Source: Vitellaria paradoxa | Lineage: Eukaryota > Streptophyta > Magnoliopsida > Ericales > Sapotaceae | Reading direction: 5' to 3' | Length of the DNA stretch: 64,000 bases | NCBI GenBank assembly: GCA_019916065.1 | Contig: CM034233.1 | Span: forward strand, 12,543,573 to 12,607,572 | Part shown: one piece after another, positions 59,881 through 64,000 of the stretch | How the letters are laid out: every line of letters starts with the position of its first letter | Position numbering within the stretch: position 1 is the first letter of the stretch | Position numbers and translations under genes: made by a program | The notes under the pieces: generated by a model | What the model saw: the letters and a program-made list of their open reading frames with translations, nothing else | Databases searched by the model: none | What the model was told of the DNA's origin: nothing

Positions 59881-61372
59881 CCTGTGCAAAGCGAAAGGGG
59901 TGTGTTGACTGCTTTCCAATTCTTACCCTCCAAACTCAAATTATTCTCTAATTTCTCACCTTGAGTTTGGGGGGATGTTAATGTATATCAGATAACTAGT
60001 AGTAGAGTTTGGGTAATATCAAATAACTAGTAAAGAGCTTGAGTAAACTTATAAAAATAAAGTTTGTCTTTTATTCTATTTCTATTTTATAATCCTATAA
60101 ATAAGATTGTTACTTCGTTATACTTCACACATTTAATATATATAATTTTTTCAACATTTTCATTCATTCTTTTCTCTTAACAACCACTAGAATAGATTGG
60201 GAAGCTCTTGGATAATTCTCAACCAAGTTACAGGTCAGACTATCCAAGCTGGAAGAGAGGCTGAACAACAGCAGCAACAGAGAATGAATGTGGATCTCTT
60301 CCTTGTCATGTACATAGTTGACGAACGTGTGCAGGTTCTAAAATTGTGAATAACCGGCACATGGATCTTTCAATAAGCAGTGATGAAGGCAAGCATATAA
60401 TGTCATCCACTACTGTGCTTTAGGCGCGGAACATAGAGTTTGAATTAAATTGACGAGGTATTAACTTCGGAGGACAATTTACAGCAGGTAGAAAATTGAT
60501 GTCAGCTGTCAACCTATTCCAAAACTATTCTTTAGAGAAAGTGAGGTTGGCTGGAGCAGTAAAAAACTTCGCATCCCCTGCTTAAGATCCCGTTCAAAAA
60601 GACAGCTTCAGGGCAAATTAGAAAGGAAGTGTTGTAGTCTGATAAACCAATAAGAAATTATGCAAACTAAATGTTTGCAGCTTGAAATTTTTTCAAAAAA
60701 ATTCTAAAATTATTAATTTTTTTTAACTAAATTTTATTATATATTACTTTTTACATTAATTTTTAATTTCTTTCTTTACTTTTTTTTTTTAAAACTACTC
60801 CAAAACTCCAAACGAATAAAATGTAATGTCTTCCGAGAAAAGTCCCAACTCGCTTACCCATTCAAGAAGTGTAAAAGCCACCCTTTACTCAATCAGTCAA
60901 ACAGATCATAATTAATTGCCAAACGATGAATGGTACGACAACAGCCTACCTACATCATTTGCTAAACTCCATTGTTCCAATAAAATAAAACAAATAAATT
61001 AAAAAAAAAAAAAAAGAGAGCATAGAAAAGGTGAAGCACAGCATTTAGCAGTTAACATTAATAATCTAGAATGTATTTAAAATGATAAAAAATAAAATAA
61101 AATATATACATTAGATAAAAAATAAAATATGAATAACTCCTAAAAATTTTTAAAAATTTTCATATCTTTGCAACAAGCCAACCGGAGCTCAACTCTAACA
61201 ATTAAGTCAGATAAACTATTGTGAAAAAGATCTTTTTGACTCTTCCAATTTCCAAGTCCTTTCCTAAAGAATAAAGGACAAAAATGCATGCCATTGAGAG
61301 CGGATGGCACAGTAACCCTACAAGAAAGGTGTCCCCTTTTCATGTTTCCAACAATATATATATATATATATA

Positions 61373-61717
61373 GGTTGGCAGCGCACAGAAGTATAAAAAT
61401 CTACTGAAAGTTAAATATTTGGTGAAATCTCAATTTTTACCACTTTTTTACACTACTATAGTAGTTTATTCCACTCAAAGTTTTACCAAACACACAAAAA
61501 GTTACTAAAATTTATTAAAAATTTTACCAAACATTTAAAAGTTACTAAAAAATATTAAATATTATCAAAAATTTTACTAAACACCCAATAATTATAAAAT
61601 TACTAAAAATTATAATTTACTTTACCAAACACAGAAGAAATTATAACTAATAACTTTTTATTAAAAACTATTAATAAAATACTAAAATTTGCACCACCAA
61701 ACGGCAAACGCCCCCTG
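61373..61717 (+). mobile_element. 345-bp MITE, distal copy only
   Basis: Inserted within the TA tract; the proximal copy has only TA repeats here (50153-50186). The interior has ATTTTTACCACTTTTTTACxCT and TATAGTAGTTT words shared with 20233-20510 and 42811-43119. The right end, CCAAACGGCAAACGCCCC, resembles a terminal repeat of that family; the left end is degenerate. Non-coding. Confidence 0.65.
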
Positions 61718-62345
61718 TATAACAAAAGAGGAAAAGGGAAAACCCGATCTGTTGACACATCTGATGGTCCGGGAGTTTCTGGAATAAAATAATGATAACT
61801 CAAGTACTATTTTAGTATAAAACAGAGGCATTCTGGCCAGCTACTACTATCCGTGAAGAAAATAACCCAAACCTGTCCAGGATCAATGTATCATGAGAAA
61901 GAGAGAAAATTTTCTTCAGGTATCACGATGCCAAGAAAGACGCCATGCCAGAAGCAAATATGAAGAAAGAATAAGGCGCAGTTGCCCTGTTTGGCTGCCG
62001 AGAAAATTTGTGAGAACTTTGCCGGAAACAGAGAGGGATTTTTAAGGATCTAACGAGAAAGACAAGAAAATCTAAAGGGAACTCAAAATGCTGTGTTGCA
62101 TGCGTGTGTGAGGGGTTTAGGCCATCTGTGTGTTTTTTCCTTCCGACCTCCAGCGGTAAGAACTCTAAAAACTCGTCGAATGGCAGCGGTTATTACGGAA
62201 CTGCCATGCACGTGTGGTCGAAAAGTCAAGGTTGCGGAGGGAAAGAAACAACATCGTAGTAGACCAATTACCAAAACATCGTAGTAGACCCGCCAAGTGG
62301 TCGTTGTTGAACCTGGACGTGTTTGCGTCCCCACGAGTGCCATAG

Positions 62346-62500
62346 GATCTGTTTGGTTACACTAAATCTTATCAAAATATATTAATTTTAATCAATTTTT
62401 ATATTTTTCTCTAATCAAAATTTTTTTATATCACTTTTATATTACATCTTTTTATTTTTATTATATTTTTTCTTCCATTTTTTGTTTACCAAACGGGCCC
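62346..62500. mobile_element. 155-bp Tourist-like MITE, copy 4, distal copy only
   Basis: Starts GGATCTGTTTGGTTACA and ends TTTACCAAACGGGCCC, with ATA on both sides. The proximal duplication copy has no insert at this place (near 50866). Same length and interior words as copies 1-3. Confidence 0.7.
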
Positions 62501-62684
62501 ATAGTTGCTGACTTTAGGAGACAAAACGAAGCTTTTGATTGGATGTGTTTTTGACTTTATTGAGTTTTCTGGACCGACCGGTTTGATTATCGAACCGTCC
62601 CTAGAAAACTATGGGTTATAAAAAATCAATTCGGTTATTTTTAATAAAATAATGAATATTAAAAAATTATAAGGGTGGGTAACG

Positions 62685-63364
62685 GTTGGTGCAAAATAAA
62701 TAAGGACACGCGACCCTTTCCCAAGCATCCTACATTGAGACACGTGACATTTTTTCGTGCACATTATAAACGTGCTTGGCGTTGGTCAAGTTAGCAGGGA
62801 ATTACTATAGTTGAGCCCCACCACTTGATAATGTGATCCTATCCATAAATGCCGACTAGTAATAAATAAATCAAATTTATTATCTAAAAATTAATCTAGT
62901 TAGTTTGTTTCGTTACAAGTGGTAGACAAATCTAACATATGGACAGTCCACAGAGTTGCATCATGTTTATTCAGACACTCAATCACTCACGCGCATTTAA
63001 TGCAGAATGAGAGGTATTAAATGAAAAGTGAAAGGTGTTTAAAGGAAAGTGAGAAATGTATATCAGATAACATCATTACAATCTGATTTTTTACATATTA
63101 ATTTATTCATTTCACCTTACTATATATACAACGCTTAGCTCCGAAATTCAGGTACGTTCACTATTATTAACCTACTATATTACTCATTACTTTGTACTTT
63201 TTAATTCTCTCAAAATCATTGCTGACTTAAGTATTGAAGGGTTTTCTGGTTAATGACCCTTTCTCCGGCCATAACCTCTGTTTCTTTTATGCTCGACAGG
63301 TTCATATTCGGATCCCTGGTTGATGTAGTGAGCGGTTCCGACAATAATTTTTTATTGCCAAACA
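62685..63364 (+). repeat. 5' LTR of element C
   Basis: About 680 bp against 905 bp for LTR B. Left end is uncertain by a few bases because the expected TG has decayed; right end AACA is followed by TT and the primer site. A TATATATA motif at 63121-63128 lies about 240 bp before the end, the same place as the TATA box in LTR B. Confidence 0.7.
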
Positions 63365-63366
63365 TT

Positions 63367-63386
63367 TGGCACCTACCGTGGGGCTC
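63367..63386 (+). promoter_or_regulatory. Primer-binding site, tRNA-Lys, element C
   Basis: TGGCACCTACCGTGGGGCTC matches the tRNA-Lys complement at 18 of 20 positions. Both mismatches are transitions (G to A, C to T) as expected from decay of methylated cytosines. Confidence 0.8.
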
Positions 63387-63451
63387 GTTTCGTTGTTCCA
63401 CACATTCTTGTGCTCTTAAAATTTTCTATGTTTTTCTAATTGTCATTAATT

Positions 63452-63860
63452 ATAGCTTCTGGTGATAATACAACACCCCCACGATCTTCGCGAGGAGCAG
63501 TAGATGAAGAAGTTGCCAAACACAAGGGGAATTCTTTGACCATTGCCACTCCAAGTCAAACAATAAGGAAGTAACGTAGGATAAGCGATCCTGAAGTGGA
63601 CAAAAGAAGGCAAAAGTTGCAAAACTTGGCAGAGGCAAAGCAAGTGGAGTTGGAGGAAATCCTTCAAAAGCTCAAGGAGGAAAAAAAAAAGCGGACAACT
63701 CATGACCATTCTGATTATGAATAGACTAATTCCAGTACAGAAGGGAGTTATGATACCTTGTATGATGATCAACCTCAGGCACTTTCTAAGAAAGGAAAAG
63801 GGATAATTGGAGAGAAAATTTCGGGTTCTAGGCTTGAATTGGGGATCGCTTGAACGGTGG
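63452..63860 (+). pseudogene. Decayed Gag leader of element C
   Basis: The position of the element B start codon is ATA (63452-63454) here. The frame then reads ASGDNTTPPRSSRGAVDE, meets TAA at 63572-63574, continues through the short coiled coil (LQNLAEAKQVELEEILQKL), meets TAG at 63722-63724 and goes on with SYDTLYDDQPQ. The TAG aligns with the TAA at 11283 of element B when counted from the conserved Ser-Tyr-Asp. Beyond 63830 alignment to element B is lost. Confidence 0.65.
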
Positions 63861-64000
63861 CACCGGGTGTTGAGCCAATGGGTACATGTTCAACCCATCT
63901 TCAATGCCAAAAGCCCGTGCAACAACAAATAGTCAAGTCAATGAAGATTCAACAAAAAAAAAAAGAAGCTTCTCGCAAGAGGCATTCAGTCAAAAGAAGT

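Larger units (their letters stand above)
59017..60182 (+). mobile_element. TRIM-like miniature LTR retrotransposon in the SULTR1 gene 2 leader
   Basis: 1,166 bp. 5' LTR 59017-59287 (271 bp, begins TATTAATGTA, a changed TG), primer site TGGTATCAGAGCTC for initiator tRNA-Met at 59288-59301, interior of about 660 bp, polypurine tract TTTGGGGGGA ending at 59975, and 3' LTR 59976-60182 (207 bp, TGTTAATG...TTAACA). ACCAC flanks both sides (59012-59016, 60183-60187) and occurs once at the empty site in the proximal copy (GACCACTAGAGTAG near 48407). No coding capacity, so it would have needed proteins from another element. Confidence 0.92.
52837..62668. repeat. Segmental duplication, distal copy (contains SULTR1 gene 2)
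   Basis: Direct repeat of 41967-51030. Every coding exon has the same length in both copies. Copy-specific insertions are the TRIM-like element (59017-60182) and MITEs at 61373-61717 and 62346-62500; the older Tat LTR C abuts its right edge. Confidence 0.9.
60183..62684. other. Upstream region of SULTR1 gene 2
   Basis: Continuation of the leader exon and promoter after the TRIM insertion, matching 48410-51030. Includes MITEs at 61373 and 62346 and the conserved GC-richer block at about 62085-62245. Without the insertion the leader exon would continue directly from 59005-59016 into 60188. Confidence 0.5.
62685..64000 (+). mobile_element. Tat-lineage Ty3/gypsy retrotransposon C (5' part, decayed)
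   Basis: LTR from about 62685 (GTTGGTGCAAAATAAAT, cf. GTTGGACAAAATAAT in LTR B) to CCAAACA at 63364, then a primer site and a Gag leader related to that of element B at protein level (DPEVDKRRQKLQ, VELEEILQKLKEEKK, SYDTLYDD). The element runs off the window. Much more diverged from A and B than they are from each other, so it is an older or different Tat subfamily. It inserted just at the right limit of the distal duplication. Confidence 0.82.

Overview
This is 64 kb of nuclear DNA from a flowering plant, most likely a eudicot. The evidence is a 31-exon plant cytosolic acetyl-CoA carboxylase gene, an intronless plant-type PPR gene, two group 1 plant sulfate transporter genes, Tat-lineage Ty3/gypsy retrotransposons, and AT-rich intergenic DNA full of small transposons. 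The species cannot be named from sequence alone.

Layout. 1-8402: element A, the 5'- and 3'-truncated body of a Tat-type retrotransposon (gag, protease, RT, two RNase H domains, integrase), then a 113-bp tandem repeat and an antisense coiled-coil gene. 8403-10009: AT-rich spacer. 10010-13213: element B, a near-identical relative with a complete 5' LTR, a tRNA-Lys primer site and gag, broken off at a 6-bp microhomology. 15045-16877 (-): PPR gene. 16878-24238: intergenic DNA with MITEs, a probable Helitron and simple repeats. 24239-37700 (+): ACC1, reconstructed as 31 exons giving 2,266 aa, with one GC-AG intron and a miniature LTR element in intron 25. 37701-41966: simple and AT-rich DNA. 41967-62668: a tandem segmental duplication of about 9 kb units separated by 1.8 kb, each carrying a 13-exon minus-strand SULTR1 gene of 658 codons. 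62685-64000: LTR, primer site and broken leader of a third, older Tat element C.

How it fits together. ACC1 makes cytosolic malonyl-CoA, the PPR protein probably acts on organelle RNA, and the SULTR1 proteins should import sulfate; I see no functional link between these neighbours. The duplicated SULTR1 block works as a natural clock: each copy has insertions whose empty site is still visible in the other copy. The most notable case is a 1.17-kb TRIM-like LTR element inside the inferred 5'UTR exon of the distal copy. The same copy also has two substitutions in the otherwise conserved IPQDIGYA transport signature.

No clearly new biochemical system was found. The best leads are the altered distal sulfate transporter with its TRIM insertion, stop codons at the same position in two diverged Tat leaders, the antisense Tat gene with a 75-nt frame-preserving intron, and a set of tiny poly(T) insertions with long target duplications. 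All exon boundaries were placed by eye from splice motifs, reading frame and family knowledge.
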